The notes: generated by a model not told the origin, from the letters alone. A DNA stretch of 64,000 bases from Streptomyces sp. CB02400 (GCF_001905725.1 NZ_LIWB01000002.1:109607-173606), one strand, 5' to 3'; shown: positions 28,549 through 37,127, counted from the first letter of the stretch. Program-made: numbers and translations.

Positions 28549-29151
28549 ATGACCCGCCTGATCCTCGCCACCCGCAACGCCGGGAAGATCACCGAACTGC
28601 GCGCGATCCTCGCCGACGAGGGCCTGCCCCACGACCTCGTCGGCGCCGACGCCTACCCCGACATCCCCGACGTCAAGGAAACCGGCGTCACCTTCGCCGA
28701 GAACGCCCTGCTCAAGGCCCACGCCCTGGCCCGGGCCACCGGCCTCCCCGCGGTGGCCGACGACTCCGGCCTCTGCGTGGACGTCCTGAACGGCGCCCCC
28801 GGCATCTTCTCCGCCCGCTGGGCGGGACGCCACGGCGACGACAAGGCCAACCTGGACCTGCTGCTGGCCCAGTTGGGCGACATCGCGGACGAACACCGGG
28901 GCGCCCACTTCGCCTGCGCGGCGGCCCTCGCACTCCCCGACGGCACGGAGCGAGTGGTCGAGGGCCACCTGACGGGCACCCTCCGCCACACCCCGGCAGG
29001 CACGAACGGCTTCGGCTACGACCCGATCCTCCAGCCGGAGGGCGAGACGAGGACCTGCGCGGAACTGACGGCGGCCGAGAAGAACGCCATCAGCCACCGC
29101 GGCAAGGCGTTCCGGGCACTGGTTCCGGTGGTGCGGGAACTGCTCGGCTGA
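28549..29151 (+). CDS. rdgB: RdgB/HAM1-type non-canonical purine NTP pyrophosphatase
   Basis: 200 residues from the ATG at 28549. It hydrolyses dITP, ITP and XTP to monophosphates, keeping deaminated purines out of nucleic acid. Motifs: ILATRNAGKITELRAIL, VADDSGLCVDVLNGAPGIFS with the metal-binding acidic residues, GFGYDPIL, and the C-terminal SHRGKAFRAL. All are in place. Its partner order with rph is a common bacterial arrangement. Confidence 0.95.
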   Translation: MTRLILATRNAGKITELRAILADEGLPHDLVGADAYPDIPDVKETGVTFAENALLKAHALARATGLPAVADDSGLCVDVLNGAPGIFSARWAGRHGDDKANLDLLLAQLGDIADEHRGAHFACAAALALPDGTERVVEGHLTGTLRHTPAGTNGFGYDPILQPEGETRTCAELTAAEKNAISHRGKAFRALVPVVRELLG

Positions 29152-29155
29152 ACAC

Positions 29156-29242
29156 TGGTGCGGCCGGAGGGACTCGAACCCTCACGGGAGTTACCCCACT
29201 GGGACCTAAACCCAGCGTGACTGCCAATTCCACCACGGCCGC
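29156..29242 (-). tRNA. tRNA-Leu (anticodon UAG)
   Basis: Read on the minus strand from 29242: acceptor GCGGCCG pairs with CGGCCGC; a long variable arm (GTGGGGTAACTCCCGT) and T-loop GGTTCGAGTCC mark a class II tRNA. The anticodon loop is TTTAGGT between GCTGGG and CCCAGT, giving anticodon UAG, which reads CUA, a rare leucine codon in Streptomyces. The 3' ACCA is encoded. Confidence 0.95.
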
Positions 29243-29281
29243 CTGATGCTGCCCGGCCATGCTAGCGGCCGGGCAGCGGGG

Positions 29282-29749
29282 TCAGATGCCCAGATCCTTG
29301 ATGATCTTGGCCACGTGGCCCGTCGCCCGGACGTTGTAGAGGGCGTGTTCGACCTTGCCCTCCTCGTCCACGACGATCGTGGAGCGGATGACGCCCATGT
29401 AGGTCCTGCCGTAGTTCTTCTTCTCGCCGAAGGCGCCGTACGCGTCGAGGACCTGCTTCTCCGGGTCGGCGAGGAGGGTGACCTTCAGCGACTCCGCCTC
29501 GCGGAACTTGGCGAGCTTCTCCGGCTTGTCGGGGCTGATGCCGATGACGTCGTAGCCCGCGCCGGCCAGCAGCTCCAGGTTGTCCGTGAAGTCGCAGGCC
29601 TGCTTCGTGCAGCCGGGGGTGAGGGCCGCCGGGTAGAAGTAGACGATGACCTTGCGGCCCTTGTGGTCGGCCAGGGACACCTCGTTGCCGTCGGCGTCGG
29701 GCAGGGTGAAGGCGGGGGCCTCGTCCCCGGGCTGGAGGCGTTCGCTCAT
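29282..29749 (-). CDS. bcp: Thioredoxin-dependent peroxiredoxin, BCP/PrxQ type
   Basis: 155 residues. It reduces hydrogen and organic peroxides. The peroxidatic Cys47 and resolving Cys52 are in TPGCTKQACDF, the atypical 2-Cys BCP arrangement. It has the thioredoxin-fold start GDEAPAFTLPDADG and later FGEKKNYGRTYMGV. Length is normal and no signal peptide is present, so it is cytosolic. It lies downstream of the tRNA in opposite orientation to the next genes. Confidence 0.95.
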   Translation of the reverse strand: MSERLQPGDEAPAFTLPDADGNEVSLADHKGRKVIVYFYPAALTPGCTKQACDFTDNLELLAGAGYDVIGISPDKPEKLAKFREAESLKVTLLADPEKQVLDAYGAFGEKKNYGRTYMGVIRSTIVVDEEGKVEHALYNVRATGHVAKIIKDLGI

Positions 29750-29896
29750 CGGTCTGGTCTCCTCGTACGTACGCGCTGCGTGGATCGGGTGCCGGGATCG
29801 AGGGTAACCGGGGGTCCTGACAGTGCGTGGCGGCGTGGAGCTGACAGACTGTCCGGCACAGGTACACGGGTATCAGTGGATTTCGGAGGCGGCACG

Positions 29897-30226
29897 GTGG
29901 CGGACACGGCGGACACCAGAACCCCGGCGCAGATCGAGGCGGACATCAGGCGCCGCCGCGCGGTGCTGGCCGAGACCCTGGACGAGATCGGTGTGCGGGT
30001 GCACCCGAAGACGATCGTGGGGGACGCCAGGGCCCGGGTCGTCTCGAACGTCGATCACACGCTGGGGCGGGCGTACGTCCGGGTCAACGGCGTGGTGAGT
30101 GACGTCAAGGCGCAGTTCGTGGACGAGGAGGGTTCGCCCCGGCTGGAGCGGGTCGTTCCGGTGGCGGTGCTGGTGGTGGGGGTCGTGGGGCTGATGGCGT
30201 TCGGATCCCGTCGGCGCAGGCGCTGA
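29897..30226 (+). CDS. DUF3618-type small membrane protein
   Basis: 109 residues from the GTG at 29897, with GGAGG nine bases upstream. The N-terminal helix RTPAQIEADIRRRRAVLAETLDEI is the DUF3618 signature. A conserved DARARV segment follows. The C-terminus has one membrane span (VVPVAVLVVGVVGLMAFG) and a final Arg run that would face the cytoplasm. Function unknown. It is followed 52 bases later by the GroES-like gene on the same strand. Confidence 0.8.
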   Translation: MADTADTRTPAQIEADIRRRRAVLAETLDEIGVRVHPKTIVGDARARVVSNVDHTLGRAYVRVNGVVSDVKAQFVDEEGSPRLERVVPVAVLVVGVVGLMAFGSRRRRR

Positions 30227-30278
30227 CCGTGTACCCCGCCCGACGGTGCGAGCGGCGATTGCAGGTAGGTTTCAGGAC

Positions 30279-30635
30279 GTGAGCGCCAAGAGACACGAGC
30301 ACGGTTCCCAGGACGACAAGCTGCCCATCCGGATGTTGCACGACCGCGTACTCGTGCGGCAGGACACGAGCGAGGGCGAGCGGCGTTCCGGGGGCGGCAT
30401 CCTGATCCCCGCGACGGCGGCCGTGGGCCGTCGGCTGGCCTGGGCCGAGGTGGTCGCGGTGGGGCAGAACGTCCGGACCGTGGAGCCGGGCGACCGGGTG
30501 CTGTACGACCCGGAGGACCGGGCGGAGGTCGAGGTGCGGGGGACGGCGTACGTGCTGATGCGGGAGCGCGATCTGCACGCCGTGGCCGCGGACCGTTTCG
30601 AGGGTTCCGAGGATTCGACCGGTCTGTACCTGTAG
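30279..30635 (+). CDS. GroES-like co-chaperonin homologue, unpaired
   Basis: 118 residues from the GTG at 30279. The Cpn10 fold is visible in PIRMLHDRVLVRQDTSEGERRS, the mobile-loop site GGGILIPATA, the turn VVAVGQNVRTVEPGDRVLYDP and YVLMRERDLHAVAA. It has about 20 extra residues at the N-terminus and 15 at the C-terminus compared with normal GroES (about 97-102), and no groEL neighbour. It is therefore likely a diverged GroES paralogue rather than the housekeeping co-chaperonin. Confidence 0.8.
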   Translation: MSAKRHEHGSQDDKLPIRMLHDRVLVRQDTSEGERRSGGGILIPATAAVGRRLAWAEVVAVGQNVRTVEPGDRVLYDPEDRAEVEVRGTAYVLMRERDLHAVAADRFEGSEDSTGLYL

Positions 30636-30652
30636 ATCGATGGTGGGAAGGG

Positions 30653-30681
30653 GCTGGTGACCGTTGTCACCAGCTCTTTTT
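30653..30681 (+). terminator. Intrinsic terminator after the GroES-like gene
   Basis: GCTGGTGAC pairs exactly with GTCACCAGC across a CGTT loop and is followed by TCTTTTTTCC, the clearest U-tract in the window. It ends 35 bases before the guanidine riboswitch. Confidence 0.93.
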
Positions 30682-30716
30682 CCGTTTTCGGGCTAGGGTG
30701 GAGGGACCCGAGAGGG

Positions 30717-30760
30717 CCCCGACGAGACGCGCCGTACCGGGGTGAAGGCAAAGACGACGC
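30717..30760 (+). promoter_or_regulatory. Guanidine-III riboswitch
   Basis: CCCCGACGAGACGCGCCGTA, then CCGGGGTGAAGGCAAAGACG, then ACGC aligns block by block with the guanidine-III (former mini-ykkC-III type) class: P1 CCCC with CCGGGG, the conserved GACGAG and GCGCCGTACC, then GG-CAA-GAC-G-CGC. Its place 37 bases before a gdx-type exporter is the usual context for the class. Ligand binding would raise expression, probably by freeing the ribosome site GGAGG at 30784. Confidence 0.85.
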
Positions 30761-30796
30761 ACCCCCGTTTCCGTTCGTGTCCCGGAGGTGCCTGTC

Positions 30797-31117
30797 ATGG
30801 CCTGGGTTCTGCTTGTCGTCGCCGGTCTGCTGGAGGTCGGCTGGTCGGTGGGGATGAAGTACACCGACGGTTTCACCCGGCTGGTTCCGAGTCTGCTCAC
30901 CGGCGCCGGGATCGTGACGAGCATGTTGCTGCTGTCGTACGCCGCTCGTACGCTGCCGATCGGTACGGCGTACGGCGTGTGGGTGGGGATCGGCGCGGCC
31001 GGGGCGGCGGTGCTGGGCATGCTGGTGCTGGGCGAGCCGGTGACGGCCGCGCGGATCTTCTTCATCTGTCTGCTGTTGGTGGCCGTGGTGGGGCTGAAGG
31101 CGACGTCCGGGCACTGA
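30797..31117 (+). CDS. gdx: SMR-family guanidinium exporter (SugE/Gdx type)
   Basis: 106 residues, four membrane spans, ATG chosen at 30797 with CCGGAGG upstream. The proton/substrate Glu13 is in AGLLEVGWSVGMKYTDGF. The sequence follows the Gdx subgroup (WSVGMKYTDGFTRLVPS, LPIGTAYGVWVGIGAAGAA) rather than the multidrug EmrE subgroup. Gdx exports guanidinium in exchange for protons as a dimer. The riboswitch just upstream supports this assignment strongly. Confidence 0.93.
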   Translation: MAWVLLVVAGLLEVGWSVGMKYTDGFTRLVPSLLTGAGIVTSMLLLSYAARTLPIGTAYGVWVGIGAAGAAVLGMLVLGEPVTAARIFFICLLLVAVVGLKATSGH

Positions 31118-31133
31118 GCGGCGGGCCGGCCGG

Positions 31134-33482
31134 TCAGTCCCATCGGCTGTTCTGGATGAGCGCGCCGGTCAGGCCGCCCGGGCCGGGGCCGTCGTCCCCG
31201 TTGGCGTCGCCGTCCCCGGTGCCGTCCGTGGTCGTTCCGCTGTCGTCCTCCGTCTCGCCGCCGGTGGTGCCGCCCTCGGTCTGCCCCTGGGGCGGTTCCG
31301 CCTCGTCCTGGCCGGTGGATTCGTCTCCCGTCTCCGTCCCGCCCGGTGCCTCGCTGCTGCTGCCGCTGCCGCCGTCGTCGTCCGGGTCGCCGGAGGAGGA
31401 CGGTCCGGTGCTGGAGTCGCCGGGGGGCGGCTGGGTCTTCCAGGCGCCGGGCTGGAGGCGGAGGTTGAAGGCCGTGACCGGTACGTCCTCGAGGGCTTCG
31501 CGGGTGTACTGGCCCCAGATCTCGGCGGGGGCGCCGCCGCCGTTGACACGGGGCAGGCCCATGGCGCCGTAGAGGGATTTGTGGCCGGCGGTGACGGGGT
31601 CCTGGCCCATGACGGCGACGACGGTGGCGAGGTCGGGGGTGTAGCCGGCGAACCAGGCGGCGGTGTCCTCCTCGGCGGTGCCGGTCTTGCCGGCGGCGGG
31701 GCGGCCCGCGGTCTGGGCGGCGGTGGCGGTGCCGTTCTCGACGACGCCGCGCAGGACGGAGGTGGTGGTGTCGGCGGCCTGGCGGCTGACGGCCTGGCGG
31801 GTGCGGCGGTCGGGCAGGTCGACGTCCTGCCCGTTCTGGGTGACCTTCTCGATCATCGTGTAGTCGCCGTGTTTGCCGTGGTTGGCGAGGGTGGCGTACG
31901 CCTCGGCCATGTCGAGGACGCTGGCGGTGGCGACGCCGAGGGCGATGGAGGGCCCGGCGTCGGAGAGGCTGGGGGTGTTCTCGGACAGGCCGAGGTCGAT
32001 CGCGGTCTGCCGGACCTTGTCGGGGCCGACGTCGACGGCCATCTGCGCGTACACGGCGTTGACGGACTTGTCGGTGGCCTCGCGGACGGTGATGTCGCCG
32101 TAGTCGCGGTGGTCCTCGTTCTCGGGGGCGTAGCGGTCGCCGGGCCAGCCCTGGACGGGGCGTTCGCTGGTGCCGTCGTAGATGGTGTTGGGGGTGATGG
32201 GGCGGCCGTCGCGGGTGCGGGAGCCGTTCTCGACGGCGGCGGTGAACACGAACGGTTTGAAGCTGGAGCCGACCTGGAAGTCCCGGCGGGTGGCGTTGGG
32301 GGTGTACTGCTTGACGTAGTCGATGCCGTTGTACATGGCGACGACCTTGCCGGTCTTCACGTCGATGGAGGCGCCGCCGGCGCGGACGTAGGTGTCGACC
32401 TCGCGGTTCTCCTTGTCGAGCCGGTCCATGAGTTTGTCGTTGACGGCGTCGACGAAGGCGTCCTGCTTGTCCTTGTGCAGGGTGGTGGTGATGCGGTAGC
32501 CGCCGGTGTCGAGGGTGTCCTCGTCGACGATGTCGTTCTGGACGAGCTGGTTCTTGACGATGTTCACGATGTAGCCGCGCTGCCCGGACAGGCTGGTGGA
32601 GACGGTGGTCCGCTGGGGCATGGGGAACTTCAGGCCGGCGCGTTCGGAGGCGCTGAGCCAGCCCTCGTCGACCATGCCGTCGAGGACGTAGTTCCAGCGG
32701 TCCTCGACGGTGTCGCGGTTCTCGGGGTGGGTGATGACGTCGTACTGGCTGGGGGCGTTGACGAGGGCGGCGAGGTAGGCGGCGCGTGCGGCGTCGAGTT
32801 CGGAGGCGTCGATGCCGTAGTAGGCGTGGGCGGCGGACTGGATGCCGTAGGCGCCGCGGCCGAAGAAACTGGTGTTGAGGTAGCCCTCGAGGATCTGGTC
32901 CTTGGTCTGTTCGCGGTCGAGTTTGATGGCGATGAAGAACTCCTTCACCTTGCGGGTGACGGTCTGTTCCTGGCGGAGGTAGTAGTTCTTCACGTACTGC
33001 TGGGTGATGGTGGAGCCGGACTGTCTGCCCTTGCCGGTGGCGGTGTTCCAGGCGGCGCGGACCATGGCCTGGGGGTCGATGGCGGACTCGGTGTAGAAGT
33101 CGCGGTCCTCGGCGGCGAGGACGGCGTGCCGGGCGTCCTCGGAGATCTGGGAGAGGGTGACGTTCTCCCGGTTGACGTCGCCGTCGCGGGCGATGACGGA
33201 GCCGTCGGCGTAGAGGTAGACGTTGGCCTGCTGGGTGGCGAGGGCGTTGGCGGCGGGGATCTGTACGAGGTGGTAGCCGAGGAAGAAGCCGCCGATGACG
33301 ACCGCGGCGGCGATGAGGAAGCCGCCTAGGACCATCCGCCAGGTGGGGAGCAGCCGGCGCCATCCGGTGCGTTCGGGCCTCTTCGTGGCGGCGGCCGCCT
33401 GGGACTTCCTCGGTGCCCAGCCCTTCCCGGACTGCTCCCCGGACTGCTTCCCGGGCGGCTGCGGCTGCGGCTCGTCGCTCAT
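31134..33482 (-). CDS. Bifunctional class A penicillin-binding protein
   Basis: 782 residues (or 785 from a GTG at 33491 with AGGAG closer). It has a cytoplasmic Lys-rich N-terminus, one membrane anchor (MVLGGFLIAAAVVIGGFFL), then the glycosyltransferase domain with Glu in AAEDRDFYTE and the QSGSTITQQYVKN motif. The transpeptidase domain has Ser near 406 in GSSFKP, SVNA near 473 and KTGTA near 600. The last 110 residues are low-complexity Asp/Gly/Ser/Pro. It polymerises and cross-links peptidoglycan at the cell surface. It is divergent from the ABC-2 exporter genes. Confidence 0.95.
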   Translation of the reverse strand: MSDEPQPQPPGKQSGEQSGKGWAPRKSQAAAATKRPERTGWRRLLPTWRMVLGGFLIAAAVVIGGFFLGYHLVQIPAANALATQQANVYLYADGSVIARDGDVNRENVTLSQISEDARHAVLAAEDRDFYTESAIDPQAMVRAAWNTATGKGRQSGSTITQQYVKNYYLRQEQTVTRKVKEFFIAIKLDREQTKDQILEGYLNTSFFGRGAYGIQSAAHAYYGIDASELDAARAAYLAALVNAPSQYDVITHPENRDTVEDRWNYVLDGMVDEGWLSASERAGLKFPMPQRTTVSTSLSGQRGYIVNIVKNQLVQNDIVDEDTLDTGGYRITTTLHKDKQDAFVDAVNDKLMDRLDKENREVDTYVRAGGASIDVKTGKVVAMYNGIDYVKQYTPNATRRDFQVGSSFKPFVFTAAVENGSRTRDGRPITPNTIYDGTSERPVQGWPGDRYAPENEDHRDYGDITVREATDKSVNAVYAQMAVDVGPDKVRQTAIDLGLSENTPSLSDAGPSIALGVATASVLDMAEAYATLANHGKHGDYTMIEKVTQNGQDVDLPDRRTRQAVSRQAADTTTSVLRGVVENGTATAAQTAGRPAAGKTGTAEEDTAAWFAGYTPDLATVVAVMGQDPVTAGHKSLYGAMGLPRVNGGGAPAEIWGQYTREALEDVPVTAFNLRLQPGAWKTQPPPGDSSTGPSSSGDPDDDGGSGSSSEAPGGTETGDESTGQDEAEPPQGQTEGGTTGGETEDDSGTTTDGTGDGDANGDDGPGPGGLTGALIQNSRWD

Positions 33483-33705
33483 GTCGTGCACGGACTCCTG
33501 TTTCGCCTGGCTTGTTCCACTACGCCGTGGTGTGTGCCTCTTATTCAAGACTGTCCCATCCGGCGGCGCGTCTCCGCCGACGCCGCGCGTGGCGCGCGTA
33601 CGCGGCTTGTCACACACATGGCCCCAACGAAAATGCGTGGCCGGGGATGTGGCGGGCGCACTAGGCTCCTGCGCTTCGGTGCCGGATGCGGGAGGAGGGC
33701 GGGGC
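33483..33705. promoter_or_regulatory. Divergent promoter region, penicillin-binding protein / ABC-2 exporter
   Basis: 223 bases between divergent genes. The centre has AACGAAAATGCG and TTGTTCCACTACGCC, the only lower-GC spots. GGAGGAGGGCGGGG supplies the ribosome site of the exporter gene. No recognised operator. Confidence 0.4.
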
Positions 33706-34506
33706 GTGGGCTCGGCGCGGTTGTATCTGGCCGTCGCGGTGGGGGGTTTCCGGCGGTACGCGTCGTACCGGGCGGCGACGGCGGCCGGGGTGTTCACCAA
33801 TACGGTGTTCGGGCTGATCCTCGTCTACACGTATCTGGCGCTGTGGGAGGAGCGGCCGGGTCTCGGCGGGTACGACCAGGCGCAGGCGGTCACGTACGTG
33901 TGGCTGGGGCAGTGTCTGTACGCGACGCTGGCGATCCAGGGCGGGGGCGCCGAGAAGGACCTGATGGAACGCATCCGTACCGGTGAGATCGCCGTCGACC
34001 TGTACCGGCCGGTGGATCTGCAGCTGTGGTGGCTGGCGGGTGACGTGGGCCGGGCGGCGTTCCAGATGCTGGGACGGGGCGTGGTGCCGTTCGTGTTCGG
34101 TTCGCTTTTCTTCACGATGGCGCTGCCCACGGAGATCACGCCGTGGCTGGCCTTCGCGGTGACGCTGCTGCTGGCGGCGGTGGTGAGTTTCGCGATCCGC
34201 TATCTGGCGGCGCTGAGCGTGTTCTGGCTGATGGACGGTACGGGTGTCAGCCAGGTGTTGATGATCACGGGGGTGTTCTTCTCGGGCATGGTGCTGCCGC
34301 TGAACGCCTTCCCGGACGGGCTCGGTGACGCCGTACAGGTGTTGCCGTGGGCGGCGCAGATCCAGGTTCCGGCGGATGTGCTGATGGGGGAGCGGGACCC
34401 GCTGGGGGCGTTCGCGTTCCAGGCGGCGTGGGCGGTGGCGCTGCTGGCGGCGGGGCGGCTGCTGCAGTCGGTGGCGACGCGGCGGGTGGTGGTGCAGGGT
34501 GGGTGA
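33706..34506 (+). CDS. ABC-2 type exporter permease, first subunit (ABC2_membrane_6 type)
   Basis: 266 residues from the GTG at 33706 behind GGAGGAGGG. Six membrane spans. The conserved cytoplasmic segment GGGAEKDLMERIRTGEIAVDLYRPVDL identifies the ABC-2 subfamily of paired short permeases (PF06182 type). It acts with the second permease and the ATPase that follow, with overlapping or very short junctions. Related three-gene systems export cationic compounds; the cargo here is unknown. Confidence 0.87.
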   Translation: MGSARLYLAVAVGGFRRYASYRAATAAGVFTNTVFGLILVYTYLALWEERPGLGGYDQAQAVTYVWLGQCLYATLAIQGGGAEKDLMERIRTGEIAVDLYRPVDLQLWWLAGDVGRAAFQMLGRGVVPFVFGSLFFTMALPTEITPWLAFAVTLLLAAVVSFAIRYLAALSVFWLMDGTGVSQVLMITGVFFSGMVLPLNAFPDGLGDAVQVLPWAAQIQVPADVLMGERDPLGAFAFQAAWAVALLAAGRLLQSVATRRVVVQGG

Positions 34507-35320
34507 GCGGAGCGCGGTCGTGGAGGGGCTGCGGGCCTACGGGTTGATCGCCGGGATGTGGGTGCGGTCCGGGATGACCTACCGCGCGTCCTTCGTCTTC
34601 ACGGTGTTCGGGAACCTGCTGGTGACGGGCCTGGACTTCGTGGGGATCCTGCTGATGTTCTCGCAGGTCGACTCGCTGGGCGGCTGGACGCTGCCCGAGA
34701 TCGCCCTGCTGTACGCGCTGTCGGTGACGTCGTTCGGGATCGCCGACCTGCTGCTCGGCTCGATGGACGTGCTGGGCGCGCGGATGCGGGACGGCTCGTT
34801 CGACATCCTGCTGGTGCGTCCGGTGCCGGTGCTGGCGCAGGTCGGCGCGGACCGTTTCGCGGTGCGCCGGCTGGGCCGGATCACGCAGGGCGCGGTGGTG
34901 CTGGGCTGGGCGCTGGTCGCGGTCGACGTCGACTGGAGTGCGGTGAAGGTGCTGCTGGTGCCGGTGATGGTGGTCAGCGGCGCGGCGATCTTCTCGGCGG
35001 TGTTCGTGGCGGGCGCGGCGTTCCAGATCTTCGCGCAGGACGCCGCCGAGGTGCAGAACGCGTTCACGTACGGCGGGACCACGCTGCTGCAGTATCCGCC
35101 GAGCGTGTTCGGGAAGGACCTGGTGCGCGGGGTGACGTTCATGCTGCCGCTCGCCTTCGTCAACTGGGTCCCGGCCGCCTACGTGTTGGACCGTCCGTAC
35201 CCCATCGGTCTGCCCGGCTGGGCGGCCTTCGCGTCGCCGCTGGTGGCGGTGGGCTGCTGCGCGCTGGCGGGTCTGGCGTGGCGGACGGGTCTCAGGTCGT
35301 ACCGGAGCACGGGGAGTTAG
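34499..35320 (+). CDS. ABC-2 type exporter permease, second subunit
   Basis: 273 residues. Its GTG overlaps the end of the first permease by 8 bases. Six membrane spans and the matching cytoplasmic segment GARMRDGSFDILLVRPVPVLAQVGADRF. It also shows QDAAEVQNAFTYGGTTLLQYPPSVF and the C-terminal FVNWVPAAYVLDRPYP, typical of this subunit. It forms a heterodimer with the first permease. Confidence 0.87.
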   Translation: MGERSAVVEGLRAYGLIAGMWVRSGMTYRASFVFTVFGNLLVTGLDFVGILLMFSQVDSLGGWTLPEIALLYALSVTSFGIADLLLGSMDVLGARMRDGSFDILLVRPVPVLAQVGADRFAVRRLGRITQGAVVLGWALVAVDVDWSAVKVLLVPVMVVSGAAIFSAVFVAGAAFQIFAQDAAEVQNAFTYGGTTLLQYPPSVFGKDLVRGVTFMLPLAFVNWVPAAYVLDRPYPIGLPGWAAFASPLVAVGCCALAGLAWRTGLRSYRSTGS

Positions 35321-35326
35321 CAGACG

Positions 35327-36304
35327 ATGGATGACGCTTTCATCGAACTCGACGGCGTGGAGAAGGTCTTCGACGTCCGCAAGAAGACCGGCTTCCTGAA
35401 GCGGGAGCGGCATCAGGTGCGGGCGGTCGACTCGATCTCCTTCACGGTGGCGCGGGGCGAGATGGTCGGCTACATCGGCCCCAACGGCGCCGGGAAGTCG
35501 ACGACGATCAAGATGCTGACGGGGATCCTCACACCGAGCGGCGGCCGGCTGCGGGTCGCCGGGATCGACCCCTCCCGTGAGCGGACGCGGCTGGCGCACC
35601 GCATCGGGGTGGTGTTCGGGCAGCGTACGACGCTGTGGTGGGACCTCCCGCTGATCGACTCGTACAAGCTGATGCACCGCATGTACCGCATCCCGGACGC
35701 CCGGTACCGGGAGAACCTCGACCGGCTGACCGAACTCCTCGACCTGGGCGAGCTGTTGGACGTGCCGGTGCGTCAGCTCTCGCTCGGCCAGCGGATGCGC
35801 GGGGACATCGCGGCGGCGCTGCTGCACGACCCGGAGGTGCTCTACCTCGACGAGCCGACGATCGGCCTGGACGTCGTCTCCAAGACCAAGGTGCGGGACT
35901 TCCTGCGGCAGTTGAACACCGAACGGTCCACGACGGTGCTGCTGACCACCCACGACCTCCAGGACATCGAGCAGTTGTGCTCACGGGTGATGGTCATCGA
36001 CCACGGCCGGTTGGTGTACGACGGTCCGCTCACCGGGCTGCACGAGGCGGGGGAGAGCGAGCGGACGCTGGTGGTGGACCTGGAGCGGGAGCTTCCGCCG
36101 ATCGAGGCGCCGCCGCCCGCGCGGGTGGTACGGGTGGAGGGGCCCCGGCAGTGGCTGGCGTTCCCGGCGTCGGCGTCGGCGGCCGAGCTGGTGGCGCGGA
36201 TCGCGGCGCGGTACCCGCTGGTGGACCTGTCGGTACGGGAACCGGACATCGAGGCGGTGATCGCCAGAATGTACGAGGAGCGGGCCGGACGGGCCCTCTC
36301 GTAG
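35327..36304 (+). CDS. ABC exporter ATPase of the ABC-2 system
   Basis: 325 residues, 6 bases after the second permease. Motifs: Walker A YIGPNGAGKSTTIKM, Q-loop VVFGQRTTLWWD, signature LSLGQRMRGDIAAALL, Walker B VLYLDEPTIGLD and the switch His in TTHDLQDIEQL. The N-terminal insert KKTGFLKRERHQVRAVDSI and the C-terminal 75-residue domain are those of the subfamily that pairs with PF06182-type permeases. Completes a three-gene exporter. Confidence 0.92.
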   Translation: MDDAFIELDGVEKVFDVRKKTGFLKRERHQVRAVDSISFTVARGEMVGYIGPNGAGKSTTIKMLTGILTPSGGRLRVAGIDPSRERTRLAHRIGVVFGQRTTLWWDLPLIDSYKLMHRMYRIPDARYRENLDRLTELLDLGELLDVPVRQLSLGQRMRGDIAAALLHDPEVLYLDEPTIGLDVVSKTKVRDFLRQLNTERSTTVLLTTHDLQDIEQLCSRVMVIDHGRLVYDGPLTGLHEAGESERTLVVDLERELPPIEAPPPARVVRVEGPRQWLAFPASASAAELVARIAARYPLVDLSVREPDIEAVIARMYEERAGRALS

Positions 36305-36337
36305 CCGTGTGGCGGAGACAACTCGTAGGCTGCTGGT

Positions 36338-37120
36338 ATGACCGACGACGCAGCCGCCCCGGACCTCCGCGCCTCCGACGCCGACCGTGAACGGGTCGCC
36401 GAGATCCTGCGGGACGCCCTCGCGGAGGGCCGCCTCGACATGGAGGAGTTCGAGGAGCGGCTGGACGCGACGTACAAGGCGCGCACGTACGGCGACCTGA
36501 CGCCGATCACCCGCGACCTGCCGGACCAGGGAACGCCCGCCCCGGCCGTGTCCCTCACCAAGCAGCCGGAGCGGAGCGGCACTTGGGGGGACCGGATCGT
36601 CGGCGGCGACGACGCGGGCACGTCGTCGTGGGCCGTGGCCGTGATGTCGGGCTTCCAGCGCAGGGGCCGCTGGACGGCGCCGCGCCGCTTCAACTGCTTC
36701 GCCTTCTGGGGCGGCGGGGAGATCGATCTTCGGGAGGCGTACTTCGCGGACCGCGAGATCGTCATCAACGCGGTCGCGATCATGGGCGGGGTGGAGGTCA
36801 TCGTCCCGCCCGGCGTCGAGGTCGTCGTGCGCGGCATCGGAGTCATGGGCGGCTTCGACCACCGCGAGGAGGGCGTCCCCGGCGAGCCGGGCGCCCCGCG
36901 CGTGATCGTCACGGGCTTCGCCTTCTGGGGCGGCGTGGGCGTCGACCGCAAACTCCCCCGCGCGGAGAAGCAGCGCCTGCGCGAGGAGCGCCGCAGGGAA
37001 AAACTGGAACGCAAACAGGAACGCCGCCGAGAACTGGAGGGCTCCCTCCAGGACCACCTGAACCTGCACCCCGACGCCCGCCAGGGGGCACACGAGCCAC
37101 GCAGACGCGACGACCGCTGA
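36338..37120 (+). CDS. DUF1707 protein with LiaF-like C-terminal domain
   Basis: 260 residues. Residues 8-60 are the DUF1707 (SHOCT-like) helix pair: LRASDADRERVAEILRDALAEGRLDMEEFEERL. Residues 110-205 are a beta-rich repeat, FNCFAFWGGGEIDLREAYFA and GGVEVIVPPGVEVVVRGIGV, like the C-terminal domain of LiaF cell-envelope stress proteins. The tail is a long Arg/Glu/Lys helix. No membrane span is seen. Role unknown; it may belong to envelope stress sensing (inference from domain type). Confidence 0.8.
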   Translation: MTDDAAAPDLRASDADRERVAEILRDALAEGRLDMEEFEERLDATYKARTYGDLTPITRDLPDQGTPAPAVSLTKQPERSGTWGDRIVGGDDAGTSSWAVAVMSGFQRRGRWTAPRRFNCFAFWGGGEIDLREAYFADREIVINAVAIMGGVEVIVPPGVEVVVRGIGVMGGFDHREEGVPGEPGAPRVIVTGFAFWGGVGVDRKLPRAEKQRLREERRREKLERKQERRRELEGSLQDHLNLHPDARQGAHEPRRRDDR

Positions 37121-37127
37121 ATCAGCC

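Noticed and set aside
30640-30716. Guanidine-I (ykkC) riboswitch, because of CTAGGGT and CCCGAGAG
   Set aside because: The downstream half does not fit that class, while the guanidine-III blocks at 30717-30760 fit without gaps.
31581-33329. A 582-residue plus-strand frame opposite the penicillin-binding protein
   Set aside because: Low-complexity Gly/Val/Asp sequence; the opposite strand holds all conserved motifs of the real protein.
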